A stretch of DNA of 64,000 nt from Gentiana macrophylla (lineage: Eukaryota > Streptophyta > Magnoliopsida > Gentianales > Gentianaceae): NCBI GenBank assembly GCA_026214975.1, contig CM047810.1, positions 38,805,280-38,869,279 on the forward strand. Direction: 5' to 3'. Positions 46,700 to 60,344 of the stretch are shown one piece after another. The notes beneath the pieces are model-generated. The model had not been told where the DNA came from. It worked only from the letters and a program-made list of their open reading frames with translations, and did no database searches. A program made the position numbers and the translations under genes. Position 1 is the first letter of the stretch, and each line of letters starts with the position of its first letter.

Positions 46700-48457
46700 A
46701 TGGAATTAAATAGTACAATTGTTAGATTCCCTACTTTTTCTATTTCAATTTTTGATGAATGGAAAATGCATATGCAGACACACTAAGCTGCAATCCATGA
46801 AGATATGGTCTCAGTAATAGAAGATGGCTCAATCACCATCATGAAAGCAAATACAGATGAAGCCACTCAAAGAGATCAACCATTTGTATGAAAGCAAAAG
46901 CATGAGTGGACTCCAGAAGACAAAAAGATTAACAATCTGGATAATGTTGCTAAGGACACCATACTGAAGACCTTGGATAGCAACATGTTACTGAAGATCA
47001 AAAGATGCGAAACTGCCAAAGAATTCTAGAAAACCCTGATCAAATACTGCGAAGGCACTGAAGCTGTCAAAGTCAACAAACTTGCAGTTGCTGTTCTAAA
47101 GTTTGAGACTTTCCAGATGAACTCTTGAGAAAGTGTTGAAAAGAAGGAAGCTCATTTTCATGAGATCCTAAATGAGCTTCAAATGCTAAATCGTACGTAC
47201 ACTCAAAAGGAGATCTGCATGAAGATTTTAAAAGCTTTTCCAGAATCATTGGATATCATCACCACTGTGATAGCTGCTACAAAAGATCTAACCAAACTAG
47301 ACGCAATGAAACTCTTCTTTGATCTAAAAGCATATGAATTTGACCTGAACAACAAGATCAAGAAAAATGTTCAAGAAATACCCGCTCTCATTGCACCCAC
47401 GGGTGAAACTTCAAATTCAATGGCTGAAACTGTCAAACAAATTCAGACCGACCAATTGTACGATCAGATGGCTTTAATAATGAGACACATCAAGGGATTG
47501 TCTCACTTAACCAGAAGTTTCAAAATCAAAACAGAAGAGATGATGGATACAGAAGAAGAGAAGATGATAGAAGAGATGATAGACGAGACACACGCAGAGA
47601 AGATCATAGAGACAGTCGCAAAGATGATAGAAGGGACAACAGGGATGGACAAAAGAAAGATGATCATCAAGTAAGAAAGAAACAAGAAGATTTGTTGTGC
47701 TATAATTGCAATAAACCGGGACACTTCAAGACAGACTACCCCGAACCAATCAAGAGAACCAGAGATAAGGGTAGACATGAAAAGGCGGATGACAAGGCGG
47801 CGTAAATGCATTTAGCTTACAAAGAAAATGATGACTCTTCTTATGAGAGTCAAGCAGATCCATTATCTGACACTAATGACAATGCTTTCATGGCATGAGA
47901 AGAAAATGATGAGGTCGTCTTGTACATAGACAATGAATGTTCCAAACACGTCATAGGAAATAAACACTCTTTGAAAAAAATATCAGAATAGAGATGGACC
48001 TAAAGTCAACTTTAGAGGAAATGAGAAGCCTGGAATGACAAAAGTAATTGGAAGCCTTATCAAGAATGATCTAGAGATATGTGATGTAACATTTGTTGAA
48101 GGACTCAATAACAATATTTTAAGTGCAGGTCAGTTCTGTGACAAAGGGTATGAGGTCGTATTCAACAAGAAAAAGTGCAGAGTCATCAATGAAGAAATAG
48201 GACAAACGATCTTAATCGGCAAAAGAAATAAAAACATATATGTAGTAGACTGGTCAACTGCAACTTCTGAAGCGTGTCTACTAGTACAATCAAGACCAGA
48301 AATAAGTCGTCTGTGGGACAAGAGACTGAGCCATCTCAATTACAAGACAATCAATCGACTAACAAGAAATGATAATGTTAGAAATATTTTAGTTTTAATG
48401 ATGAGTACGTGCCAGACTAGCTGTTATAGAGCAAAGGCAAAAAGATGTCTAGATTAA
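46700..48457 (+). pseudogene. SIRE-like gag, protease and integrase start, decayed
   Basis: From ATG at 46700: VRFPTFSISIFDEWKMHMQT, stops at about 46784, 46889, 47027 and 47126, then an open stretch (47183-47674) covering the rest of gag with an Asp/Glu/Met-rich repeat. A zinc knuckle follows in another frame (CYNCNKPGHFKTDY, about 47698-47740; the last Cys is Tyr). The protease motif is LYIDNECSKHVIG (about 47919), altered from the usual DSG(C/A). The pre-integrase domain (48035-48457) has LWDKRLSHLNYKTINRL. The element stops here; the integrase core and RT are missing. Confidence 0.85.
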
Positions 48458-48757
48458 ATGTATAGGTTTACTAGAGTTTGATCTTTGTATAGGTTTGATC
48501 AAACAAGCACTGTAAAGAGGTCAGCTGACTTGATCAGCAAACCTATCTAGGTCAGTAGAGTCTAGGAACCCACTGATGGATGAAGGCTGAGGGTTCAAAC
48601 TCAGTAATGAAGGCTGAGGGTTCAAACTCAGTTATGAAAGCTAAGAGATCAAACTTAGTAATTAAAGTCAGGGATCAGAATTTAGGGAAGTCTGTGATGA
48701 CCTAAACTGATCACATATACCTTGTGAAGAAGGTCTAAGTTCCATAAAAGTTAAGTG
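48458..48757 (+). other. Non-coding tail with tandem repeats, left of LARD B
   Basis: Probably LTR sequence of a second SIRE-type element joined to the integrase remnant; it continues at 57988 after LARD B. It holds about four decaying copies of a roughly 31-bp unit (ATGAAGGCTGAGGGTTCAAA) at 48580-48690. Confidence 0.5.
48580..48690. repeat. Tandem 31-bp repeats, decaying
   Basis: Units begin ATGAAGGCTGAG, AATGAAGGCTGAG, TATGAAAGCTAAGAG and AATTAAAGTCAGGG. Each is followed by a form of TTCAAACTCAGT, and similarity falls from left to right. Confidence 0.75.
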
Positions 48758-50539
48758 TGTTAGGTGTAGTGTCCGAAAGACAATTTTTGTAATTGTTTTT
48801 TGACAGGATTTATAATTCATCTTAATATTTGCATTTATGCTTATATTAATACGCTGCTGAAAACCCTAAGTATATTGGTATGTAATAACATAACTCAGTG
48901 TATGACATACACACGAGGATTGAGTTAGTGATGATATGCTTAAAACTAGTTAGTCTGTGGTGATTTAATCAGAGTATGGGTCTCGTGATTAATATACCAA
49001 TAATGCGCCCAGAACACTTTACGGTGTGACCGTCTCATCCGGACCATCGGTATAGGGTACCTAGTGGGGCATTTATATATGATGTCTATCATATAGGACT
49101 GGACCGATTTGATTTGAGTTCTCGATATAATTCTGTGATCGAGAAATCTTATCGAATCACAAGATGACCTTATATAGATTAATCTCAATCCTGATGTGAT
49201 CACAGTCTACTGCTTGGTTCAAAGTAGGGTTTGATGTGTTAGTTAAGGATCACTTGGATACATGTGATCTGAACACTTCTCGTTGGCTCTATTCTGGAAT
49301 GAGTGAGTAGTCTGTGACTTCACAGATATGTAATCCATTCCTTCCTACGGGAAGTAGACAGACAGTTCCTTTATTTGTTAATCCTAGAAACTGATCGATG
49401 GGCCCAGTTCATATTATATTAGTTATGAACTAATTGATCACTAGGGGGTTAATGGTAAATAATGATAAGATGTTTTGAGAAGGGTTTACGGAGATATCCC
49501 GAATTAAAACGAACAGTCTATGGAGGATTTATCCGTATGTAATGATTATATCAATGGACGCTTATCGACTCAATGATTAGAGTGTAAGTATATATTTATA
49601 ATCGATAGAGTTCAGTTTCGGGTTTATGGTGGCGTAATCCCGGAATTAATAGATTGAATAAGAATTGTTTTGTTCGATGAATAATTTTATTTAATTTATT
49701 GTAGCTACTGATTATAGGTCCATGGTCCCCGATGTGGCTCATAACATGCATATGTTTCTTGACGTTGGGCTCAATGATAATTAAGTAGTTGGACTATTTA
49801 ATTGATGTGCGAATAATTATTTAGTTGGCTAAATAATTAAATACATGGAAAACACATTTTTTGTGGATTCGACCCATTATGTGAAATTTCGTGTGCTAGC
49901 CTTATTTGACTAGGGCATGGCGTGTTATACATGTTGTGATTAGAGAGAAATTGGTTTTCTTGGATAATTACATGTCATGTTATTAATTGTTTATTTGTTA
50001 AATAATTAATCGGGAGATATTGGATATTATCTATTATATATATCTAATAAGTTTTAGAATATATTAGATTTATCTTATATTTAATAAAGGATTATTATGA
50101 TTGATTTTTTAATTAATTATTAAATCATTGGAAGACAAAGATTTCTCTTCTATATAAAGAGAGTTCTCCTAAGCCTTTTAAAATGACATAACACACGCAT
50201 ATACACACAAAATAAGCTTGGAATTTTCGGCCAAGCTTAGGGTTTATAGTTGGGAAAATCTTCGGTATTTTCCGGGTAGCATATCAATGAGGTCAAGCAT
50301 CAAGGATCAACATCCACCAGTTGTTGCTTGGAGATACACATTCGAAGATCGTGGCATCTCAACTATTCGGATCTCGGCTTCTCAATCTTGGAGTTCATCC
50401 CTTTTGATTGGGAAGTAGATCTCACCTTCTTGTAGGTAGATCTTAAATTATGTAGTTTAATTTATATTGGTCGTGATCCTTGTTATTCCGCTGCATAATC
50501 GGGCGGATCTAGATCCGTCCGGCGATATTACATCCAACA
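48758..50539 (+). repeat. 5' LTR of LARD copy B
   Basis: Starts TGTTAGGTGTAGTGTCCG and ends CATCCAACA. TATA-like CTATATAAAGAG at 50151. Small frames inside (50218-50418) recur in the 3' LTR only because the LTRs are near copies. Confidence 0.92.
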
Positions 50540-51806
50540 AGTGGTATCGGAGCCTCCGATCTATAAATTAAAGTATACAATTGATAGATCTAGGAGTGGA
50601 AATTGCATGTTTAGATTGCATTGTTTTTCGTTTTTTTTAAATTCGAAAATCATGATGATGAATGCTTTGATATGTTGTGGTTGAAGAGATGGATTGAGGT
50701 TAGTACTGTTTACCCGTTAGATCTATTGTAAACATATATAATTCGTTTATATGAGTAGGAAATTTTGTAATTTTAGTTTCCTAGAAGTAGATCTGTTTTG
50801 TCTCTGTTTGTTTTTTTAATTATTCCCGGAGATGGAGCCTTTGAAACGACAATCCCTCCTGTCAGAATGAAGAATAAAAGTTGAAAATCAAGCCCTAAAA
50901 ATTTGGTGTCGATCTAAGTCCGTCTCAATATCAGATAACTGCAATAAATTTACTGTTGTAACAGAAAAACACAGTAGCCGTAAAAACCCTAGCTGTGAGT
51001 TCATCGAATTTCTGGAAGAGTTTGGAACGTTGAAACATAGATCCGACCGTTCAGATTGACCAACATGGAGTTATGAACAAGCTCTAAAAATTTCAGGTCG
51101 ATCGGGTTTTGTCTCGATGCCCGATCGCCTCCAGGAAGACACTACTGCGCCGCAGTTATAAACAGATGCAGCAGTTGGATCGGAATTCAAGGAGGAGGAG
51201 TGAAAACAGGTCCATAAAGTTTCGTGACGATCAAAGTTCGTTTGGATGTCCGATCATCGATAAAACGGATCAGCAGCATTTTTTAAAAATAGTAAACCCT
51301 AGTTAGGGTTTGTTAATTTTTTTTGTTTAATAGGTTAGATACGGGGGTACCAACGATCCATCTCGTTGTTTATTTTCCGTAATTGCGTGTATGATCGTAT
51401 TTATGTGTATAACCGGAAAATTGCCATGACATGCATCATATCATGAATTCCACTCCATATGCATACATGTAGCTATTTAATTCTGGATAATTAATTAGGC
51501 ATGTATTCAACTCGATTAATTAGTTTAATTTTTTAATTAATTTTTGTGGGAATTAATTAATTAGAAACTAATTAAAGAACCGAGGAACCGGGTTTTGTGA
51601 ATCGTTAAGTTTTCGGTGATGGATTCTCGGTGAACCCCACCTTAAATCGGAACGAGATTGCGGGCTTGTTCCGTAGTGTCTACGGGAAAGTTTGACAATT
51701 TAAGAAATCGGAAAATCATGATACATGGGTTCGGAAATGGTCTAACCATGGTTGGGTAAGTTCAATTGAACTACGGCTCGATTGACTCTTCCTCCACGTG
51801 TGACGT

Positions 51807-52076
51807 TTGCACGGGGGTTCGGCAAGACTTAGCATATCCGACAAGCCTTTACGGCTAAACGGGGCTTCTCTTAGCCGGATCCGACTGACACACACATATG
51901 TTCCAACGAATAGGACGGGTAGGCTCGCCTACATTACCGACACAATTCGGGTACATGATTTGTTGTTTCTTAAAATATTGTCAAGTCCAAAACCGCAATC
52001 AGTAAACCCACCACTTTTTCAAAATATTGAGTGGGAGCGGGGAAGGCGACAGCCGACCTCACGGCCTCTACTATAG
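51807..52076 (+). CDS. Small frame in the LARD interior, shared with copy A
   Basis: 89 codons with PLRLNGASL, TYVPTNR, ITDTIRVHD and SVNPP, matching the minus-strand frame at 35166-35489. The upstream part of the copy A frame is broken here by a one-base insertion. No family recognised. Confidence 0.3.
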   Translation: MHGGSARLSISDKPLRLNGASLSRIRLTHTYVPTNRTGRLAYITDTIRVHDLLFLKILSSPKPQSVNPPLFQNIEWERGRRQPTSRPLL

Positions 52077-52845
52077 ATGCAAGCAAGTGAGAGAATGGTG
52101 ACGCCTCGTGCCGCTTTGATTTCAGCCCCCTTCGGATGGCGTTCACCGCTATCAAAATTCAAGGCTTGGTCTCCGAAAGGATAGGATCTTGAGGAATCGC
52201 CGGGTCACTGATCTGCCCTACGTAGGCATACTCGGGGTGTACTTAAAGGTCTGATATAGTAGGTCAAACTCATCAGGATATTTTAGGAAATATATTGGCT
52301 GAAAAAAGAAGGTAATCGACGATTAAAGTATGGGATGTACGATTCCCATGAGATGTTTGATTTTCAAAGTTTAATCATCGAGAGAGATTGTCTCAGTTTA
52401 ACCGTCATCGTGCTGATACCGACCCCCTAGGCGGCGGTACGATGTGAGGTTAAATCCTTGGAATGGTAGGATAGACTTTTACAGTTTGTAATTCCTAAAA
52501 TTTATCTAGTCATGTATGAATGAATTTTTTCTGTCAATTTTATTTACAACTATCATCTCTAGGCTACTAAACTGCTAGTGTAATGACTTCGTTAAAAGTG
52601 GAAATTAACAAGAACGTTGAACTCATCGAAAAATGCAATTAAATTTCGGAAGAGATATTCTTCTTGAGCCTTTAAATCTTAAGTGACATAGTATAGGTAT
52701 GTCACTGCTGTCACTCGTGTTGAACGAGAGACGCACTTAGCTCAAAGATGATACAAGACTATATAAAATTCTATTAGTGAATTTTAATTGTGTGAGTAAC
52801 CACACAAGAAATTTCTATTTGAAAAACTGGAAATCATAAATAAAG

Positions 52846-53126
52846 TGTTGCTAGTTAGACGGTATTTGGAACCGATAAACTAGTGGGAGCTTTATTCTTA
52901 TGATTTGTTGTTTTATGAATCATAAGAAATGTAAGAGACTGCACAAGAGTTTTTTTTTTTTTTTTTTCCATTCTTGGAAAAACATGAACAAAGCATTACT
53001 AGTTAGACGGTATTTGGAACCGATAAACTAGTGGGAGCTTAGTTCTGGTGATTTTCTAATCTCTGAAAAATCATAAATAAAGTATTGCTAGTTAGACGGT
53101 ATTTGGAACCAATAAACTAGTGGGAG
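52846..53126 (+). repeat. Three copies of a 50-bp segment
   Basis: CTAGTTAGACGGTATTTGGA followed by ACCGATAAACTAGTGGGAGC occurs at about 52850, 53000 and 53090, separated by variable text rich in ATGATTTG. Copy A carries one (about 34305-34345, minus). The repeat gives three internal copies of a GTGGGAGC purine-rich end. Confidence 0.85.
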
Positions 53127-56100
53127 CTTTAACCTTATGATTTGTTGATTTATTAGAAAAATCAAATAGTCCAAACGAGTAACACTATCAGTAGACATCC
53201 CACAGTTCATGAGTAGTGTCTACTCAAATGAACTGCTAGTTCAAGACTGTTTTCAAATAAGAAAAGTCAAGAATGGGAAAGAGTGTCTATATGTGTTAGT
53301 CATCTAAACTAAGTAGTTTTAAGGCTAAACCGGAATATTAATAAATAGAAAATCAGAGGATAAGGAAAGCGATTTCGGATCACTGACCAATGCATCCTTA
53401 ACAATTTCCTCGAAAGCTAAGTTCTTTGGAAGAACAAAGTAGCTATGCATTAAACGATAAATAGAGTAGACAACGGGAAATTATTTCAGCTAGAATAGTG
53501 GGAGTGATATAAGGAAATGAATTTTGGATTCAATCCTTGAATATCACAGAAAATTTATTTTCTGTTTTCAGATTCGTTGGAACGAATGGATTCACTTTTA
53601 GTTCAATAATTTGTTTGCCTTATAGAAAGTGAATATGACATTTGTAGCACGAATCCAAGACTCGGACTTTTGTTTGATAAAGTCAGAACCACTAAGAAAT
53701 GCTGAAAAGGTATATGTAACACATCTTAAACTATTAAAGGCAAAAGGTTTCCGTATTTAGATAAACACTTCTTCATACTTTATTAATTAATGCATATTTC
53801 TTAAAGAAAAGATCTGAAGACTGGCTTAGGGTGATTCCTATCTCCCAGTCAAGGAACACTGTCTCATAAGGAACAATGACTAAGCTTCCTTTCAATCGGG
53901 AAAGGGTAATAGATTTAAAGAATTAACATAGCTTGTTCATAATGACCTTCTGGGTCTTGTGAAAGATACAAGTTAGAAGGAGCTTCTGAGTGGTGACATC
54001 TCGTCAGACAACTACTTGAAACACCAGTAAGATTATCTAAAATATTTGGAGGTATCTCTGATTTCACCAGAGATAGAGTATTCCATGCTCAGTAATAGGC
54101 CATAGCATAGTCTTGGGACTAATGCTCGTCCTGCCTCCCAGTGGAATTTATCCACTGAGGGATAACACCATAAATTTGCCTCATATAGTTATTAATGTGC
54201 TACAATACACTGCTTAACTCATTCAAGATATTGGTTGCGAAATAACGGTTTACACTATCATGTAAAACCGAGAAGTCTACCTAGAAGATGCTTACAAATT
54301 TGTGGATAAGGAGTGAATTCGGTTCACCCCACTTCTGTCAATATAGGCATTAAGCACTTAGTGCTTGAAGGTAGGACTGGAAATTTTGCGTACACGTTCA
54401 GATGATGACTGTTAGTGAAATATCTTATACGTTGAGTAAAAGTTGGTTATAAGATTCTTAAGATCAGAAAGTGACGGTTATACTATCAAAACCACTTCTG
54501 AAAGGGTCTACGAATAACAACCTTGGACTTTGAAGTACGGTTACTCAAGGTAGTTACTAACTGATTAGATCAGACCATGTCCAACATTGGTGGTTAGTGA
54601 TAACACTGATAATTACTACTAGATCAGAATATCGATCCACCTAGAACACAGTGGGAGTATGGTTTAACCATTACCTTTTGTGGTTTTCTGCAAACTTTGA
54701 AGTTTATAGAGGAGATTGATAACCTATGGTTCCTTATGGGCTGTATAGGATTCTGATCAAAGAGGTTGGTTTAAAAACCCAGTGAATGGAGTTTTGGTAC
54801 TCCAGTTCTGTTCACACTCTAGTAAAACCACCTGAGTATCTCAGGCCCAGTGGGAGTAATTGGATCTACATGATAAGAGTCGAATGAATAGGAAAGTTTA
54901 ACTTTCAGTGCAAAGCTGATTGGTCTGGGGGTAATTCCTTAACAAGTAGAGAGTTAACTAGACCGTGAACTCTCTCACCACTCGGTCTTGTTTGATTTCG
55001 TTAGAAAGCAGAAAATAGGGGTGATTCCCTGGGACTTTCTTGCCGAACAAACAGAATCTGAATTCATTCGGAATAGAAGGGTTTTAGCTAAGAACAAATG
55101 GCAGATTCATTAGAAAGCAGAAAATATGGGTGATTCCCTGAGACTTTTTTGCTGAACAATTGGAATCTGAATTTATTCGTAACCAAGGCTTATATCCTTT
55201 GTGGATTAAAGCAAACCTCTAGGTCATTTAAAGTCACATATTTCAAGTATGTGGACTTGACCAGAATATTGATAAGTCTTTCATAGACTGGATGTCAGTA
55301 TTGGTAAAGTAGTATATACATTAGTGTTCATGAATGGTAACACTGAAACAGTTGGAAACAACATGGGTGTGTTATCTGAAGTCGGAAACTGACATGCCAA
55401 GATTCTCTTTATGAAATAATCGGACTACATTCTAAGGGATTAGATTTGGTCAAATTCCCGAGAATATGTGACCGGCAATCCCATCTATCCTAATGGTTAA
55501 GATGATTTTGCATATCGGTATGCAACATCCAACGAAGTAGTCCTACCCTACCTCTCACGGAATGCTTCTCTAAACTTGAGGATGAATAGAAAATGGGATA
55601 GACTCTCTTTTGATAAGAGAAAGTCAGGAAATTACAAGTTAATCGAATCTTGGATTCGAGTATTAAATAGCAAGTTTAGTACGTCCTCAAGTATCTTTGG
55701 AGAACGAGGAATAATATGCTAGTATATTTGGGTGCGAACGTGAATGTAAATGATTACACAGATTCTGACTTTAAGTCAGATTAAGGATGATCGTTAAGTC
55801 GATCTCGGGCTCAGTGGTTACTCGTGTGATTCTGACTTTAAGTCAGATTGAGGATTTCCTTCCATGTCTGGGAGTAATTCCAGATCTGGTAAGCCGATGC
55901 CACTTCATTGTGAAAACAGTGGAAAGGTAGCTTATGAGGATCTTCGTATTCATTAGAGGTCAAAAGCATATTGGGAGAGTACCACCTGATTAGATGGACC
56001 GGAAAAATTTCGATCCTAAATATCATCTCGAGCTAACAAACCAACTGATCAGTGAACCAAGTCGTATGGCATTCAGATTTTAAGTGCTCGCCGGGTCACT

Positions 56101-56280
56101 GACCCACCCTACGGCGGCACACTCCAGCCGTACTTTGAAATCTGAAATACTTAGATGCGCTTGGTGGGTACAGAATTGATGGATATGTCTCATTTGCTTT
56201 TAGAGCAAGTGGGAGAATGTTGTAAATAAGGGGTGTGCTTTAAAACAATTAATCACTTGCCTTTCGTACAAGTGGGAGAT

Positions 56281-57987
56281 TGTTAGGTGTAGTGCCCGAA
56301 AAACAATTTCTGTAATTGTTTTTTGGCAGGATTTATAATTCATCTTAATATTTGCATTTATGCTTATATTAATACGCTGCTGAAAACCCTAAGTATATCA
56401 GTATGTAATCACATAACTCAGTGTATGGCATACACACGAGGATTGAGTTTGTGATGATATGCTTAAAACTAGTTAGTCCGTGGTGATTTAATCAGAGTAT
56501 GGTTCTCATGATTAATATACCAATAATGCACCCAGAACACTTTACGGTGTGACCGTCACCTAGTGGGGCATTAATATATGATGTCTATCATATAGGACTG
56601 GACCGATTTGATTTGAGTTCTCGATATAATTCCGTGATCGAGAAATCTTATCGAATCACAAGATGATCATATATGGATTAATCTCAATCCTGATGTGATC
56701 ACAGTCTACTGCTTGGTTCAAAGTAGGGTTTGATATGTTAGTTAAGGATCACTTGGATACATGTGATCTGAACACTTCTCGTTAGTTCTATTCTGGAATG
56801 AGTGAGTAGTCTGTGACTTCACAGATATGGAATCCATTCCTTCCTGCGGGAAGTAGACAGACAGTTCCCTTATTTGTTAATCCTAAAAACTGATCGATGG
56901 CCCAGTTCATATTATATTAGTTATGAACTAATTGATCACTAGGGGGTTAATGGTAAATAAGGATAAGATGTTTTGAGAAGGGTTTAAAGAGATATACCGA
57001 ATCAAAACGAACAGTCTATGGAGGATTTATCCGTATGTAATGATTATATCAATAGACGATTATCGACTCAGTGATTAGAGTGTAAGTATATATCTATAAT
57101 CGATAGAGTTCAGTTTCGGGTTTATGGTGGCGTAATCCCGGAATTAATAAATTGAATAAGAATTGTTCTGTTCGATGAATAATTTTATTTAATTTATATG
57201 TTTCTTGACGTTGAGCCTCAATGATAATTAAGTATTTGGACTAATTAATTGATGTGCGAATAATTATTTAGTGGGCTAAATAATTAAATACATGGGAAAG
57301 ACATTTTTCGTGGACTCGGCCCATTTTGTGAAATTTCGTGTGCTAGCCTTATTTGACTAGGGCATGGCGTGTTCTACATGTTGTGATTAGAGAGAAATTA
57401 GTTTTCTTGGATAATTACATATCATGTGATTAATTGTTTATTTGTTAAATAATTAATCGGGAGATATTGGATATTATCTATTATATATATCTAAATTAGT
57501 TTTAGAACATATTAGATTTATCTTATATTTAATAAATGATTATTATGATTGATTATTTAATTAATTATTAAATCCATGGAGGACAAGAATTTCTCTCCTA
57601 TATAAAGAGAGTTATCCTAAGCCTTTTAACATGACAAAACACACGCATATACACACAAAATAAGCTTGGAATTTTCGGCCAAGCTTAGGGTTTATAGTTG
57701 GGAAAATCTTCAGGATTTTCCGGGTAGCATATCAAGGAGGTCAAGCATCAAGGATGAACATCCACCGGTTGTTGCTTGGAGATACACATCGGAAGATCAT
57801 GGCATCTCAACTATTCGGATCTTGGCTTCTCAATCTTGGAGTTCATCCCTTTTGATTGGTAAGTATATCTCACCTTCTTGTAGGTAGATCTTAAATTATG
57901 TAGTTTAATTTATATTGATCGTGATCCTTGTTATTCCGCTGCATATTCGGGCGGATCTAGATTCGTCCGGCGATATTACATCCAACA
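56281..57987 (+). repeat. 3' LTR of LARD copy B
   Basis: Starts TGTTAGGTGTAGTGCCCG and ends CATCCAACA. It lacks short pieces found in the 5' LTR, for example around 56558 and 57196. Confidence 0.92.
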
Positions 57988-58633
57988 AAGTGATGATTGG
58001 AACTTGGTTAAGGTTAAAATGGTGTGCTCTAACTTAACAATAAAAAGTTAGATGATAAGCAGTCAGCTGAAGTGTTTATAAAACACATCAGACTAAAAGT
58101 CAGCTGACATATATGTACATCAGCAGACTTACACAACAGGTGACTGCTGAATGTATAATTCAAATTAATCCAAGTTTTTCTAGAAGATTAAATGTATAAG
58201 AATGATTTACAAGCCTTGGATTAATTAGTCAATCAATGGCCAAGACGAAAAGAACGTTGCAAAGATTTCAGAGCCATATCTAATGGAATTATTTCATTGG
58301 TTGGCAGACTGGACTGTCAGAAGGACACTGTCAGTGTTAGCCAGGTACAACAGAGGATTTTTAGGAATATTCATATAATATTGTAACGGTTATCATTCAA
58401 ATTCAAATTCAAACAACAGGATTTACACTTATAAAAAGAGGACTTCTATTTCAGATTTCAACAAGTTGAATACAAGTATTCACACGAAGCAATTAATTTT
58501 TTGAGCAAGAAATTGATCAAAGTGCAATCTGACCCTGCTGATACTCACAAAGCATTAATATACTGATCAAGTTTTTCTGCAAGTGTTATCTGCAATCAAG
58601 TTACATCTAGTTCACACACTTGAAGATCTTAAG
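57988..58633 (+). mobile_element. LTR-like sequence, probably SIRE-type
   Basis: Continues the sequence interrupted at 48757. It carries a TATA-like ACTTATAAAAAGAGG (58428 on) and repeats of ATTCAAATTC (58396-58412). No frame. It is cut by LARD copy C at 58634. Confidence 0.5.
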
Positions 58634-60344
58634 TGAAGGATGCAGGTTCTTAGATCTAAACGAGTTAGATCTACGCGCAGCGGATGGATCACGACTTATA
58701 TATCACAATACATAGTTAAAGGACTTAAACTACTACAAGAGGGTTAAGATCATGTTACCAATAGTAGGAAGAGAAGCCAAGATCTTCCGATGTGTTCTCC
58801 AAACGGCGGTTGGTGGACACCCTTCTTGATACTCAAGCCTCCTTGATATGCAACACTCAAGAAAAACTTAGAGTTTTTCTTCTAAAACTCAAGACAAGAA
58901 AAAATAATTTTTCTCTCCTTTCAAAGTGGCTAGGTCGAAATTTGCCAATACAATTTCCCTTGGAATAACTCTCCTTTTATAGGAGAGTAAATCCTTGGCC
59001 TCCAAGTTTTAATTAATTAAATAAATAAATAATTAATCCAAATAAAAAGATATTTTCCTTAATGATTAATTGTGACATGTATTGACCAATAGGAAATCAA
59101 ATAACAAGTCATCCAACCAATCATATAACAAGAATATCTTTTATTTTCCACATCACAAAAAATTAATTCTTGTGACAATAAAAGGACATGAGGCGCCACT
59201 TTAGGTCAAAAAAGCCCACATAAAATGTCTTTTATGTGTATAATATTATTTAGTCCAACTAAATAATATCCATGCATATCAATTAATTAGCCCAGCCAAT
59301 TAATTATTTCTGAGACCCAAATATCAAGATTATTTGTCCGAATTACAGAAGCCACATCGGGGACCATGGACCTATAACTAGTAACTCCAATAATTAATTA
59401 TTCATCGAACAGAATAAGCACATTAATTATTAATTCCGGGATTATGCCACCATAAACCCGAAACTGAACTCTACCGATTATAGATGTATACTTATACTCA
59501 ACCCATAGAGTGTGAATAAGCGTCCATTGATATAATCACTACATACGGATTAACCCTCCATAGATCATCCATTCTCGAGTGGGAAGTCTCCGTGAACCCG
59601 ACTCGAATATCTTATCCTTATTTACCATCAACCCCGATGATCAATTAGTGCACATATCGACTAGTAGCTAATTAGTCAAATGCGAACTCCGGGATCGATC
59701 ACTTTTTAGGGCTAACAAATAAGGGATCGTCTCTCTACTTCCCGCAGGAAGGAATGGATTCCATGTCTGTGAAAATCAGAACTACTCACTCATCTGGAGA
59801 TAGTGCCAATGAGAAGTGGCTTGGAACACATATTTAAGTGAACCGTAACTAACACATCAAACACTACCCCGGGACAAGCAGCACCCTGTGATCACCTCAG
59901 GATTAAGGTTGATCCATATATGATCATCTAATGATTTAATAAGATTCCTCGATTACGGAATTATATCGGGAAATTCAGATTAAATCGGTCCAGTCCTATA
60001 TGAATGCCATCATATATAAATGCCCCACGTAGGTACCCTTTACCGACAGTCCGGATAAGACTATCACACCCTAAGGTGTTCTTGTCGCATTATTGGTGTT
60101 TTAATCAAGAGACCCTAAACTCTGATTAAGTTCACCACGGACTAACAGTTTAAACATATCTCCACTAACTCAATCCTCACGTGTAATCCATACACTGAGT
60201 TAAGTGGTTGCATACAGATATACTTAGGGTTTGCAGCAGTGTATTACTTTACAAGCACAAAGCAAGTAACTAAGGTGAGATAAATTCTGTCATCCATTAT
60301 TAAAAACAATTACACAAATTGTCTTTCGGGCACTACGCCTAACA
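58634..60344 (-). repeat. 3' LTR of LARD copy C
   Basis: On the plus strand, TGAAGGATGCAGG to CACTACGCCTAACA, 1,711 bp; followed by ATCTCCCACTTG, the inverse of the purine tract. Confidence 0.9.

Larger units (their letters stand above)
50540..56280 (+). other. Interior of LARD copy B, no recognisable proteins
   Basis: The primer site TGGTATCGGAGCC (50542 on) is followed by a leader resembling the matching part of copy A. A GC-rich frame segment (51807-52076) and a motif of the form CGCCGGGTCACTGA followed by CCCTAC occur at about 52198 and 56089; a related GGCGGCGGTACG lies near 52430. Three copies of a roughly 50-bp segment (CTAGTTAGACGGTATTTGGA) lie at 52846-53126. Two copies of TGACTTTAAGTCAGATT lie at 55765-55850. 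Confidence 0.82.
48758..57987 (+). mobile_element. LARD copy B: non-coding LTR retrotransposon, 9.2 kb
   Basis: AAGTG flanks both ends (48753-48757, 57988-57992). It has LTRs of 1,782 and 1,707 bp, a primer site at 50541, a 5.7-kb interior and a purine tract AAGTGGGAGAT (56270-56280). No gag or pol is recognisable. It is the same family as copies A and C, but its LTR 5' part differs from theirs, so it is a second subfamily. Confidence 0.92.

Noticed and set aside
50218..50418. 66-codon frame repeated at 57666-57887
   Set aside because: Both lie at the same place in the two LTRs of LARD copy B; they recur because LTRs are copies. The same region in copies A and C is not open.
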